Origin: Fereydounia khargensis
Lineage: Eukaryota > Basidiomycota > Ustilaginomycetes > Urocystidales > Fereydouniaceae
Direction: 5' to 3'
NCBI GenBank assembly: GCA_026413255.1
Contig: JAOCZO010000034.1
Location: 24,342 to 88,341, forward strand
Length of the DNA: 64,000 nucleotides
Positions 22,876 to 35,088 of the stretch are shown piece after piece (positions within the stretch are counted from its first letter, which is position 1; the number at the start of each line of letters is the position of its first letter). The notes below the pieces were generated by a model that was not told the origin of the DNA, searched no databases, and was given only the letters and a program-made list of their open reading frames with translations. Made by a program: the position numbers and the translations under genes.

Positions 22876-24949
22876 GGTGAAAATGCAATACTGCCAGGGG
22901 GCGGGGCGATGCAACAGTCGTAGATGGAGGAGGAGGATCAAGGAGCGAGCTTGCTTGTGGCTAGCTGGACCTCCACTTTTCTTGCATGTCTACCGAGCAG
23001 TCGGTCACTTTTGTGTCGGCCGGAACGCGAGCAGAGGGAAGAAATAAAAAAAAAATCCCGAGGCACGCTCACAACCCTGAAATTGGGTGGCCTGGGCGCA
23101 GCGAGTTACAGTAGTCTTTCGCTCAGCCCTTTCTTTTTCCCTCTCGCTGGCTCTTTTCTCTTCCTCGGCGTGTTGCTTGCAGCTCCGGCGACAGAGACAA
23201 AAAAATTGCTTGCTGCTCTCTCATTTCACTGGCCCAAAGTGAGACACGCGCGCGCGTCCCTGTCGGGTTTGGGCTGGCTGGCTGGCTGGCTGGCCATCAA
23301 CGCGAGGCGCATCACACTCACTCATGCTCACACACACGCACACGGACATGGACACATTTGCGCTCAGTGCCATGCCAGTCCTTGCGAAAGGATACCGGCA
23401 TGAACAGTTGGCCGCATCTTGAAACGAGTCGTGCTCGCGGCAAGTTCCGATTAACCAGCGTAAAGCCTGTTGCTACTAGAGTTTCAGCACTGTAATCATG
23501 AGAGGGCGTGAGACGAGGTCAGGTGAATCAAGACTCTGAACATTAAGCGTAGTCGCGGCGAGAGACGCATCGGCTCTTCTCCCTTTGTCGCTTGAACCTT
23601 TGAAACAACGCGCGTGGGTGCTTCTGTGAATTCTTCTTTCGCCGCCTTTTGCCCATGTCTTCCCTTTATGCTACAATAATGGCTACGGTATGGCGTGGGA
23701 GAGACATTTGAAGCAAATCGCAACCCTATCTCCGTGAGAGGAACTCCCATCTTGATATCCCAACTCTTGAATCTGCACAGGAGTGGGGGCAGGGGCAAAA
23801 AGAAAAGAGGGAGCGGAGCGTGTGTGTGCTTGAAGCGCGTTCAAGTCGAGTAAGCTCAAGCGTACACTCTTTGCAGCCCAATCAGTTGGGTCGCAATACA
23901 GTACAGTAGACAGCAAGCAGCCTGACTGAGCCAAGCGCACACCCGCAAGAGCCAGAGAAAAGAAAAAAAAAGAGGCCAAAGCGAGCAAAGTCAACTCGAG
24001 AACCCTTTCTGGCTCTGGCTGGCTTAGCGGGCGAGAGACGAGAGTCAGAAAGCGCAACAACAGCCGGCAACGCACTGCACTGCACTCACAGCTCAAGCCC
24101 AGCCGGCAAAGACAGACAAGCAACGACGCCAGGTCAGTGGCAGGGCAAAGAAAGCTCAGCTCGCGCTGGCTGAGGCTGGGGCTGGGGCTGGGGCTGGGCA
24201 AGGCAGCAAAGACAGACAAAACCCAACGCGACGCCATTAAACTACAAGTCTAGCTACAGTGAGTTGGCTGGGCTTCAGGCTGGCTGGCCTGGCTGGTTGC
24301 TCGATTGATTGATTGCCTGCTTGACAGACTGACTGCGCTTTCCGCATTTCATACAGCACCATCTTTCTGCTGTTCACACCACACCAACCAACAACCCCTT
24401 CCACCCATTCAACCCATTCCCGCCAACTTCCCCTTCAGCCTAACAACCACTTGACTTGGTTCCACACTCCAAGTCTAGCGCGCCAATTCCACTCTTTGAC
24501 CTTCTCTCTGTCTCTCCCTTTCACCTCCTTCTCTTCGTCCCGTTCCATGCCTGTCACGGCTCGGTCCTTTCTCAACTCACATCCAGCTCCGCCTTCCACC
24601 TTCCATTCGTTGCCGTGACCCTCTGCTGTCCCAGATCAGACCAGATCAGGCCAGGCCACTCACTGCTCCATCGCTCCGACGCATCATACCGCTGCATTCA
24701 TCCTGGCATTTCCCACCGATCGCTTCAGCACCCTTTCCCTCATCATACGTGTGGTTCCGGAAACCGCCTGAGCGTTCAGTACACAGAAACACACTCATAT
24801 TCATGCACACCAAACTATCGTAAGCCCACGCAGAGCATACCTTCGGACCACTTGCACACAGTCACACTCAAATAAACGCCGACGCCGCGCCCACTAGCTC
24901 CTCAAGAAAAGCCACCTCAAAGCCACCAAGCCTCACCAGCTGAACTGCC
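22876..24949. promoter_or_regulatory. Divergent promoter region, SCI1-like gene and nucleotidyltransferase gene
   Basis: About 2.1 kb between divergent starts. It contains A and T runs near 23046-23054, GGCTGG arrays at 23272-23296 and 24255-24300, a CAGTAC motif at 23896-23913, a GGGGCT array at about 24176-24198, and a long C/T-rich stretch up to 24900 that is probably the leader of the plus-strand gene. A 184-codon minus-strand frame at 23683-24237 is low-complexity and rejected. Confidence 0.5.
23896..23913. repeat. TACAGTACAGTA motif cluster 6
   Basis: Two overlapping ACAGTAC units in the divergent promoter region; same dispersed family. Confidence 0.45.
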
Positions 24950-27849
24950 ATGTCGAAACATCATTCTGACGCCAGTGCCGAGAATGATCGCCCCGAGGTC
25001 GCTTCCACTTCGTCCACTATCGCTTCTTCTTCCTCTTCACCCGCCACAACATCGGCGCACAAAGCTCCTTCGAATGAGCCTGCATCCAACTCGTCTCATC
25101 TTCAGCCAAACACCTCCGCACCCTCCGCAACCGCTTCTGCTCGCCGCTCTAGCGCACGCTCCGAGGCCTCTGCCAAGATGAGGGCCGCCCTCTCCGCCTC
25201 ATCTTCCCCTGTGCAGCAGAGCAACGCACAGTTTGCCTCTCCGGCCGCCACAAGCTCCGCTCCGCTTGCTACTTCGCTCTCACATCCTTCACACTCGATA
25301 CAGACCCTTTCTTCGGCCTCTTCCACACTTGGAGTACCTGTCCCGCCGTCTGCAGTGTCTCCTTCCTCTATCTCCTCTGCTGCCGCTCCCCGGAGCCCTA
25401 CATTACCCGCTCATTTTGCTGCTGCTGCTGCTCCTTCCTCTCCCGTTGGTCCCTATTCACCAACGTTCCTGTCTCAGCCTGGGCCAAGCAACCCTTCCAC
25501 CTCGCTTCCCGCCTCCGCTCTCAACCAAATGTCGGCGCCCCCTCAACCACACGTTGCCCCTGCCATGGCCGTGGCAGGCAGATCTCCGTCCCTCCCAGGG
25601 CCAGCCAACATGCCAAACGGCGTCGCCCTGGCCCAACCGCTTAATGGTCGCGTCCGCGCTCAGACTGCGGCCTTTGCCGGTCCGAATGGCTCCACCATGA
25701 TGCCCCCTCCTTCATCGTACGCCCCTTCCACTCGCAGTCTCCGCAGCAGCCCTCAAATGCCCGCTCAGATCAACATCCCTGTCCCCGCTCTCCATGGCAT
25801 GACGAGTCCTGCGTTTCCCACCCCCCAGACGCCTCACTCGCATCCCATGCCCATGAGTGGGCCCGCATACGAGCGTCACACTGCGGAGCTCACTAACTGC
25901 ATCGTGGCGTTCCTCAGTCCTATTCTTCCCACTGAGGAAGAGTATCGGATCAAGGAAGCCACTCGCAGGCAACTCGAGCGTCTAGCCAACCGAATCAGTC
26001 CCGGCGCCAAGCTTCTCGCCTTTGGCAGCATGGCCAATGGCTTTGCGTTACGCAACTCTGACATGGATCTTTGCTGTCTCATAGGCAAGAAGGACGGCCA
26101 ACCCACCACGCAGCACACTGCATCCGAGCTCGTCGAGATTCTCGGACAGCTCATCCGAGAAGGTACGCTTACTCGCTGATCCTGGCCGCGACTATACCCG
26201 TTTGTCCCATACTGACCTGATGTCTCATATTTTTCTTGCCATCAGAAACCGATTTCAATGTCATGCCATTGCCCAAGGCGCGGATCCCGATCATCAAGAT
26301 CAGCAGGGCACCAACTCCAGACCTTCCTTACGAAATATCCTGCGACATTGGCTTTGAGAACAGACTGGCTCTCGAGAACACCCGCCTGCTGCTCAGCTAT
26401 GCCATGGTCGATCCACCGCGGCTTAGGACGCTAGTCCTCTTCCTCAAGGTCTGGACCAAGCGAAGGAAGCTCAACTCGCCTTACACGGGCACACTTTCCT
26501 CCTACGGCTACACGCTTCTGGCCCTCTTCTTCCTGACCCATGTCAAGAAGCCAGCTGTGCTGCCCAACTTGCAAGCCATCCCACCGAACCGGCCACTAGC
26601 ACCCCACGAGATCGAATTGAACGGCAACAACATTTATTTCTATGACGACGTGGCTACGCTTCGCAAGGAATGGGCTTCCCAGAACACAGAGAACGTTGGT
26701 GAGCTGCTCATCGACTTTTTTCGCTACTTTTCCAAAGAGTTCAGCTACTCGAAGGATGTGGTCAGTCTTCGCACCGAGGGCGGCATCATCTCCAAGGACA
26801 ACAAGAACTGGAACGCCGAGCTCTGTATCGAGGATCCCTTCCAGATGGGCTACAACGTCTCGCGCACTGTCACCAAGGACGGCCTCTACACGATTCGCGG
26901 CGAGTTCATGCGTGCCAGCCGTATCTTGCTGAGTCCCAAATCGACTCGCGTCTCGGCGCTGATTGCTGAGTTGTGCGAAGAGCGCGATGACAGCCTGACG
27001 CGCGCACCGGATTCGCATTCGCCCCGGACAAAGGCGTACGGCGCCCGCAGTGCAGGGCTCGACTCTCGCGGGTACCGGGACGTGTATGCCAACTCGCGGC
27101 GGTACGATACGCCACCAAGCTACTCTGGTTTCGGCGGTAGCTTTGCATTCGAGCAGATGGCGCGAGGTCTAGGCCAGGGGGTGGCGTACCCACCCACGAC
27201 GGCGATGCTCGCTCCGCTCTCGCGTAACCATGGACTGAGTCCGAAGGCGCAGCCGTCGCGGTTCACTGCTCAGCAGGAGGGAGGGCTGATCTCGTCTGCG
27301 CTCAGCGAGAGCGGGACCGCGTCGAGCTTTGACTATCCGCGCGGGAGCATTGGCCATGCCTCTGCGCGCACCTCTCCGTCCTTCAAGCATGCCGTGCCCA
27401 ACGGGATTGGGCCAGGCGGGCCCGGGGCACAGGAGGCCTTCGCATACGGTGCTGAGATCAGCTTCGGTCCGCAGCAGCCAGTCACTACACGCGATGACAT
27501 GGCCAACCCGCGCACCAAGACGTCCCGCTCGCTGTCAGAGTCGCTGAACAGGTCCATGTCCCTGCCCAGGCATCCTCCGAACGACGTAGACGAGCAGCTC
27601 GCGGCGCTCACCCTGCACCCACGGCCGTCGGACGCCTACACGGCCTGGGCAGGCGGGGTCGAGGACGACGCGGTGTCCCTCGTGAGCGAGGCGACCGCAG
27701 ACGACCTCCCGACACCGCAGGAACCGTCTCCGCCGCGCAACCTGTCGCCGCGCAGCTCTGTCAGACTTCCAGACTCTATCATCGTCCAGGCTAAGAATCG
27801 GCGCCAAGCGCAAGCGGCGGCTGCGGCCGCACGTGCCAACCAAGCGTAG
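24950..27849 (+). CDS. Non-canonical poly(A)/poly(U) polymerase, Cid1/Cid13-like
   Basis: Template-independent nucleotidyltransferase expected to add A or U to RNA 3' ends in the cytoplasm. Exons 24950-26162 and 26246-27849 (83 bp intron) encode 938 residues. The first 300 residues are Ser/Ala/Pro-rich and disordered. The nucleotidyltransferase core begins near 305; it has the FGSMANGF motif at about 358, two metal-binding Asp in SDMDL at about 371-373, and a third Asp in ISCDIGFEN at about 434. The central helices (VFLKVWTKRRKLN-like, here FLKVWTKRRKLN) and the PAP-associated domain (VGELLIDFFRYFS) follow. Where Cid1 has a His that favours UTP, this protein has Tyr in EDPFQMGYNVSRT, so nucleotide choice cannot be read directly. 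A disordered C-terminal tail of about 260 residues ends the protein. The 3' end converges tightly on the PAK-like kinase. Confidence 0.82.
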
Positions 27850-27969
27850 CGAAGCTACCACGATCGAATTCGCATGTGATGTAGTGGTTCCCTCTACTCT
27901 ACTTATTAGCATACAATTGAAAATGGGAGTTTCTCATACTGCAGCAGAGCCCCGGTGTGGTGTGTGGAC

Positions 27970-30900
27970 CTAGCCTTTGGTGGTCGAGTCGCTGTTCCAG
28001 CTGTCTCGGATGCGTCTGTCTGAGGGGCTGTTGGGGGAAGAAGCGAGGACCTCTTCGTCGCCGGGGACTTGAGACTCGATCTCGCGTGCGGTGTGGAGGA
28101 GCGTGACGATATCCGCATGGTCGCAGGGGTTAGCGAGGAAGTCGCTCTGCGTGTCTGTGGGTCAGTGCGATTTCATCACATCACGTGGGGTTTCGGGTCA
28201 ACACGGTACATACCATAGCGAGCATATCTGCACTCGGGCGCTTCTCTGCATCCATCTCGGTAGCCCAGTGCAGGAACTGCTTGATCTCGTGCGACAGCGT
28301 GTGTGGGTTAGAGAGGGGCGGCAGTCCCATTTTGGCGGTGAGCGTGATAGCGCGGAGAGGAGGAAAGTCGACGCGCGGCGGGTCACCCTCTATCATCTCC
28401 CAGAGCACGACGCCGAGCGACCAAATGTCGCAGCGCACATCGTAGCTGTCGGCTCGGATCACTTCGGGCGCCATCCAGTACGGCGTACCGACCACGGATC
28501 GGCGGTGCGTGTTCCCCGGCCCCAGCTGAGACGCATGCGTCAGGTCCGACAGCTTAGACACGCCAGCGGGCGATAGCATAATGTTGTCAGACCGCACGTC
28601 GCGATGGATGATAGACCGGTCGTGCAGGAACGCTAGCGCGTCCACCAGGTCCGCCATGATCCGACTCATTACACCCTCACTCAGGTCCAGACCCTCTCCT
28701 ACTCCCTTGAGCGCTATCAGATCCGCGAGACTCCGGTCAGCTAGCTCCTGCACAATCCACACGCTCGACTGCTGCAGAAACACGCTGTCGAGCGAAACGA
28801 GGTTGGCGTGCCCGCACGAACGCCACAACTCGACCTCTTTCGGGAGCCCTTGCAGACGCAACGAGTCGTCCGAATCGCCTTCCTCACCCGGAATCTGCAC
28901 CACCTTTACTGCGACGCGCTTGCCCTCTGATACCCGTGTGGCAGCATACACTGGACCGCTGTCGCCATCGCCGATCATCTCCAAGTCTGCAAATGAGCCA
29001 ATCGGCGGAGGCGGCGCTAGCACTCGCTTCAGGTGCGCCAGACGAGCCGGAAGTACCCCGTTGGGATCCACCGCCGCTGCCGCCACTGCCGTCTTCGTCG
29101 CTGTCTTCGCAGTCAGCGTGGATGTGGCCACCGCTGTCGATTCGCTACTGGCATCTGCATCAGGCTCTGATCCCGGCGAGACAGACCGATCTGACGCAGC
29201 CGTGGACCTTGCAGAAACGCTTTTCTTTGTATCTCTGCTGTCCTTTCGTCGCTCCTGGCGAGGCGCAGGTGCCGTCGACGCTTCATCGGCCTCGACACGC
29301 ACCTTAGCAACAGGCAGAGGCGGAACGGGCGGTGCAGTCTGCAGGCTCATTGACGTGGGCATGACTTCATCGAGGTCCATCGACTGGCGTGCAAGCATCA
29401 TCTCCCTGAATGAGCGCATCGCTTCCGAGTCGCCGCCAAAGATTGAGTCCGTGTCAAAGCCGCTTGCATAGTGCATCGACATGGGAAAGCGACTGACATC
29501 ACTGCTGACACGATGCGCTGCAGGGCCGAGGTCCAAGTCCGTGTCTGTGTCCGCGTCTTCGCCGTTGATCCATTCCTTTGCGCCCCCGACGTCGGATCCC
29601 CTGTCCGAAGACACACGCGACGTACGTTCACTGCCGCTTTCGCTGTCGTCTGTTGGCGCAGGTGAGCGACCTGCTGATCGTCCAGTCGCACTGCCAATCG
29701 ACATGGGAGACTCCGATCGAGACGCGGACGTTGACTTGCTGAGTTGCGACACTCTGAACCCTTTGCTCCATGCTCGCTCGTCGGAAGGCTCGTCCCATGG
29801 GCTCTCAGAGGCATCCATAAACTCCTGGTTTGCAGGCGAACGGTCCGAGTGATCGTCTCTGGATGAGGGTGACACCGCGCCGCTGTAGCGACTTCGATCT
29901 GACAAACGGTCGGCATTCGGTGATGGTGCAGATCTGTTCGAGGCCTGAGGAGCCCGGATCACCGGTCGAGGGGCCGAGTAGAATCCATCCGAGTTGGGCA
30001 GAATGTACTCTGGTTGGGCTCGAATGACAGGCCTGTCCGACTTTGGCGGCGGGGGTGGCGGAGGACCCAGTGAGTCCCGCATGGACGCCCGAGACGATTG
30101 TCCGCTTGCCGCTCCCCAAGGATCATGGTTCTGGTTTTGGCTAGACGGGCGAGAGAAGCCTGACTCGTAATCTGATGCCGGGCTACGCGGTGAAACGCGT
30201 CCGTACGAAGAGCTGCTGGGCGGACGGATGCGGGACGAGTCCTGCGGGTATGACCTCTCAAACGCCGATGGCGAGGATGCATTTTGCTGTCGAGTAAGGA
30301 GGCTGTCACTAGATGTCTGGTTGCGGAGACCGTGCTGGCCTGGTCGCTTAAAGCCGAACGAGGTACCAGATTCGTCTGAGCCAGTATTGGACCATCTAGC
30401 TGACGACGAGGGTGGATAGATACGTGCTGGCAGATTGCGCCGTTCGCGAAGTCCCAGACCGCGAGGCCGACCATGGTCGTCCGAAGAGCCGCTGTGCCCC
30501 TGTTGGCTTCCAGAGCAGCTTGATGCCTTGGTTGCCGACTCGAGCTTGGTCCACGACTCGTGAGAGTGATCACGCAGACCCGGGGCAGGTGAGGCAGTGT
30601 CGCTGGCTCGAGAAGAGTTCATCGAACTGCCGCTGGCTGAACGTTTCTCAGGGTGATGCAGCTGGCCAGAGTGATCCTGGTAGGACGTCGCACTGGGCCA
30701 ATCCTTTTCAGGCACGACAGGCGAAGCACTGCTGCTGTGGCTTGAGGCGGATCCAACAGACGTGCGATAGAGGGAGGCAAAAGTGGAACCTGCAGACGGA
30801 GAATGCAGAGAAAGTCCTGGACTCAGATTCCGAGTGTAGCTGGTCGAATGTCCAGAGGAGCTTGCTGCGCTAGGCGAGGGCCAGCCGGCAGCGTCACGGT

Positions 30901-32929
30901 CCGATGAGCCTCGCCAGCCTTCTGAAGGCACCTTGAGCGGCGCAGGCGATGTTCGGAACCTTGGTGCGTCACCAGTCGAGCTTTCGGCATGCTCAACCAT
31001 CATCGGGCTGACGGACGAGAAAGCTGGCGAGACAGGGTTGGTGAGGCGACGTGGGGACTGGCTCGGCAGCGATGAAATATCCGTGACTGTTGAGCTTGGA
31101 CTAATCCCGGGGCTTGACAGTTCAAGACTGTGTGTCGAGGAGGCATACTTGCGTCCACTAAGCTGCGACGCTCGCACAGGTCGGAGGATGCCTTTGGTAG
31201 CCTTGGAAGCCTGCGCAATCTGGACGACTACTTCTTCCTCTTCTTCGTCATCAACTTCCTCGTCGTCTGTGTTGTCCACACTGGTGGCTGAGACACCTTG
31301 TTGCGGGTCTTTCCTGGTCTCCGTGGGCGGAGCAGAAGCAAGATGATTCGGCTTGCCAACGCTGCCGGACCGGTTTCGAGGACCAGATGGGAGACCGATA
31401 CCGAGTCCACCAATGGCAGAAGCCAAGTCGCTGACTGATCTCGACTGCCTTCGGTGCTTCTTGCTGTCCTCACCTTTGCCTTTCGAGCCGGGAAGCGCGC
31501 TGAGTAGAGACGTTGCCCAGTCCTCGTCAGAGCGAAGGTCTGGCAGTTGCGGGCTCTTGTCGATGACGGGAGTGAACAGGTCACTTCCGAGGTTGAAGGG
31601 GCTCTTCGGACTTGCAAGGTCCCATCCTTGCTCAAGGACACTGCTATACGAGGTGCTGGCGACTGAGGCCTTCCTTACCAGATCCGCGCCTTCGTTCTCG
31701 GCCGGGTCATCAGCTTGAGCATACCTGGTGCGCGAGTCGTTGAACATTCGGTACTGATCTGAGCCGGGTCGATGGTGAGACCCGAGCTGTTTGGACGAAT
31801 TCGCTTGCGATGGCGGAGCAGAGGCGACCATGGCGAATTGGAGGTCATCATCGTCTTGCAGCTTTTCAGAAAGAATCTTGCGAATCTCTGCCGGGTCTTG
31901 TCCGAGCCGCGTCTCTTTCTCGACAAAGTACTCGGTCTGCTCTCGAACGAGGCGAGCAGCGGCTTGCGGATCTTGGCGAACGCTGTGAGAGTCCATGCCG
32001 TGCGAGAGAAGGACCTGTGCCCAGGATGAAGGAAGACCAGTGTATCCGTGTGGACCTACGTCGACATGCACGTTGTGGGAGACGCCGTAAGGTAGGCTGA
32101 TACCGGGGTCCTCGCCGGATTGCACCGAGTCACGGGTGTTCTGACTGGCCCTGCTAGGACCGCGCGAGTCTTCCGCGTGCTTGATGGTAGAAGACGAGGA
32201 AGACGTGGGCAAGGTGGCGGTCGAAGTCGGTGTTGCGGTGCCACCACCCCTTGATGAGCTGGGACGGAAGAAGGCGGCATGGGAGTTGCTAGCGCCGGAG
32301 TGCTCCTGGCTCGTTCCAGGGCGACGAAGTCTGGCGGAGGGATTGATGCCGAGCTTCTTGAGACCGGCAGTCACGGTGGAGGAGGCAGCAGAGGCGGCAG
32401 ATCTGGCTGAGCTAGGGACCTTTGATGGCTCTGCACGATCTTTGTCGCGGGTATTGTGATACTCGACCTGAAACGATCGAGGTCCGTCGTCGTGAAAGTC
32501 GTCATGGCGGTTGCGGGAGCGGACTTCCGAGTCGGACCTTTGCTCGAATGAGCGAGAGGCCCACGAGTCTGCTGGGGATTGAGCTTGAAGGGCTTCGGGC
32601 GGCAATTGGGGGAGATCTCGGTCGAAATTGATGCGCGGGGACTGGGAGGGCTGAGACCGTGAGGAGCCGGGCCGCGGGGCATATGCGAGGCGTTCCTCGG
32701 GACTGAGGTACTGGTTGCGCCCTAATGTGGAAGAGCCCGAGTATGAAAAGACGGGGGAATGGTCTGAATCATAGTAGGCTGCTGCTGAAGAGGACGAAGC
32801 GGGAGGGGGAGCGGTATCGATGGTAGGCGAGGGGCGGCCATGGTTGGGGTGCCATTTGAGCTTGGATATCTTGACACCATTTGTGGCTCTGGGCGTGCGC
32901 TCGCCCTCCTTTTGGGCTGCACTCAGCAT
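27970..32929 (-). CDS. PAK-family protein kinase with CRIB domain and altered DFG motif
   Basis: Probable effector of Cdc42 or Rac. Exons 32929-28214 and 28146-27970 (67 bp intron, phase 0) give 1630 residues. A CRIB/p21-binding motif lies near residues 276-315 (ISLPYGVSHNVHVDVG, then YTGLPSSW). About 1000 disordered Ser-rich residues follow, with a poly-Pro run. The kinase domain starts near 1310: Gly loop GDGDSGPVY, Lys in VAVKVV (about 1340), HRDVRSDN (about 1439), then SDLTHAS where PAKs have DFG, then GTPYWMAPEV and CDIWSLGVVLWEM. The last exon completes the lobe with SDFLANPC and HTAREIE. No PH domain is visible, unlike Cla4. The Lys, HRD Asp and DFG-position Asp remain, so weak activity is possible. 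The open frame extends two codons further with a TTG; the first ATG was taken. Confidence 0.8.
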
Positions 32930-34731
32930 GGGCAAGTTGCCCCGAGGGTGGTGCGGGAATGCAACAAGAGATCGGAAGCGTGGAGGAGAAGAGCTGGAGC
33001 GTGGTTGATGATTGTTGCGCGCGATGCTGATGCTGGTGATGGCGCTGCTACTTGTCTGCTGATGCTGATGCCGATGCTGAAGCTATTCAGGACTCCAAGT
33101 TGGCGTCGGGTGCAAGATGTGTGTGTGAGAGAGGCATGAGCAGGAAGGGGTTGAACGGCGCTGGTATCTGGTCGACTAACTTGACGTGCTGGCACAGAAG
33201 GGAACGAATGGAGGGTATCTTGTTCGATCTGTGTGTTGCGGTGAAGAGGAGAATGAGAGAGAGAGGGAGAGAGTGAAAAAGGGATGGAAGAGGTATAGTA
33301 TGACAATGACGCAAAGATAGAGAGGGCGCAGGACGGAGAATGAGAGAGTGAATGATTGACTGTTTGATTGTTTGATCGCGAGAGGGGCCGAAACGGAAAC
33401 CAACACTGATCCGCAACGCAGCGCAGTGCAGTGCAGTGCAGAGCAGAACTGAGCAGAGCAGAGCTGCGCAACGCAGCAATGGCCGAGAGAGCTGCTGAGC
33501 CAAGGTGGGAGCGCGGAAAAGGAAACAAAAAGAGGGGAACCCGCAAATCGCAAATGCAGGTCAGGTCGCCCGCCCGCCAGTCACACACACTCTCTCTCCT
33601 TCAGTGCCAGACCGACGGGCCCGAAAGAAAAAGGAAAAGGAAAGGAAACGCGGCCAGCAAGCCAGCAAGCCAGCAAGCCAAAAAACGCCCATGCACAGGC
33701 GCAGCACACTCGTCAGGCTGAGAATTGCGAGCACATGTCCAAAGTCCGAGAAGAAGAGTAGAAAAAGCCAAGCCAAGGGCCAACGAGCCACCAAGCCAGC
33801 AAGCCAGGTCCGGTTTTCTGGCTAAGCCAGCGAGGCAAGCAAATTCAAGTCGCCTGTTCTGCACCGTTCATGCAAGATGCAAAAGGGCGACGGAAGGGCG
33901 CGACGCACTGTCTCAGAGCAGCGAGCGCCAGTTAGGCTGGGCTGGGCTGGGCTGATTGGCAAAAGAACGGGCGAAACTGGCACCGCCAACACGCCTGCGG
34001 CCAGCCTGCCTCTGCCAGCCACCCTCCCTCCCTCACTCTGCCATTCACGGGCAGCGGCAAGCAGCGTGCTATACTGTAATTGATTGGACTGATTGCGGAA
34101 TGAGCGACAGTAGCTGGCTGCAGCCAAGGCAGGAGCAGGAGAGAGCTCGCTCGGGTCCATGCCATGCCAGATCTTGCAACCTGATCTCTCTTACGTTGCA
34201 TCGGCCTACTGTACTCAAAAAGCGGCAACCGCTCAACAGTGCATTGGCAGCTCGGATCCGAAGGCAACCCGAATGGGAATGGCACCCTTTCATTTCCATT
34301 CATTCCGATGTAATTCTCCCCTCGGGTTGCTTGGGCGGCAACAGCAACAGTACAAATATTGTTCAGGTACAGCGCATTGTATCACTGTGCTATGCTACGG
34401 CATAATCAAGCGTGGGATTCATCACAAAGCAAATGGAGAACTGACCCTCGGGACAGATGAGAGGTTCGTCAACTGGGAGTGGAATCCAGAACCCAGTGAG
34501 CAGCACGGAGCGGGTGTAACTTGTCAAGAAAGGGAGCTGGGATCCTCGCGGCCATCGCTCAACAACCACCGTTTCTTCATCGACATTCTTGAGCCTTGAG
34601 ATAGATGCGATGGATGCTAGATTGGAGTTCTATTACAAATACACGAGTGACTAACTGGTTGGCCGGGATAAGTCAGCCGGGGTGGTGCAGTGAGCTTCTG
34701 GTGGTGAACGAATGTGATATGTGCGAGCTTG
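32930..34731. other. 1.8 kb gap: PAK-like promoter and downstream flank of the 93-residue gene
   Basis: Non-coding. Structured elements are a GCAGT/GCAGA-rich tract at about 33418-33478, an octamer array AGCCAGCA at 33653-33680 repeated in part at about 33786-33808, GGGCT repeats near 33937-33955 and a few CTACTGTA-like sites near 34070 and 34206. Open frames are short and composed of repeat-derived residues. Confidence 0.5.
33653..33680. repeat. GCCAGCAA octamer array
   Basis: Three and a half tandem copies of GCCAGCAA. The reverse complement of the same octamer is tandemly repeated at 35262-35292, about 1.6 kb away, on the other side of the 93-residue gene. Confidence 0.8.
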
Positions 34732-35088
34732 TTATGCTTCGCGCAGCTGCTTGCGCAGAATGTCTCGCTGTTCCTTGGAAACCTGTGTTGTAGGGGAAGG
34801 GGGACAGGGGGTCAGCTCCGGGTACGGGAGCGTCAGAAGAGAGAGGACTGTGCTCACCTTCCAGTAAAGGTCCTTCTTGTTGATGTGTTCTTCGATACGA
34901 AGGTTGGAAGGCCACGTCTCTGGCGATTCTGTCGCCTTGCGAGTGAGGTACTGTGCGACAGTCTCTGTCTTTTGGGCGGTGACAGCAGGCTTGGACTGCT
35001 GGGCAGCAGCCTTGGGCAGGCGGAGGGCCGACAGCTTGTCTGCCGAAAGTGGCTTGACCTTGATGAGGAGTGATGGTGATACCCGCAT
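34732..35088 (-). CDS. Small basic protein, probably mitochondrial, family not recognised
   Basis: Exons 35088-34858 and 34782-34732 encode 93 residues. The N terminus is basic and lacks acidic residues (MRVSPSLLIKVKPLSADK), as in mitochondrial presequences. The C-terminal half looks like a conserved domain: TWPSNLRIEEHINKKDLYW, then SKEQRDILRKQL after the splice. I cannot name the family; a mitochondrial ribosome or assembly factor would fit the size but is guesswork. The 75 bp intron starts GTGAGC, ends ACACAG, is a multiple of three and stop-free, so an unspliced form would also be open for 118 residues. Splicing is preferred because it joins two helices with similar composition and removes a Pro/Thr-rich insert. 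The gene is divergent from the USP-like gene across 376 bp. Confidence 0.62.
   Translation of the reverse strand: MRVSPSLLIKVKPLSADKLSALRLPKAAAQQSKPAVTAQKTETVAQYLTRKATESPETWPSNLRIEEHINKKDLYWKVSTVLSLLTLPYPELTPCPPSPTTQVSKEQRDILRKQLREA

Noticed and set aside
23683-24237. Possible 184-codon secreted protein on the minus strand
   Set aside because: Signal-like start is an accident of Ser/Pro/Leu-rich microsatellite translation; no conserved part.
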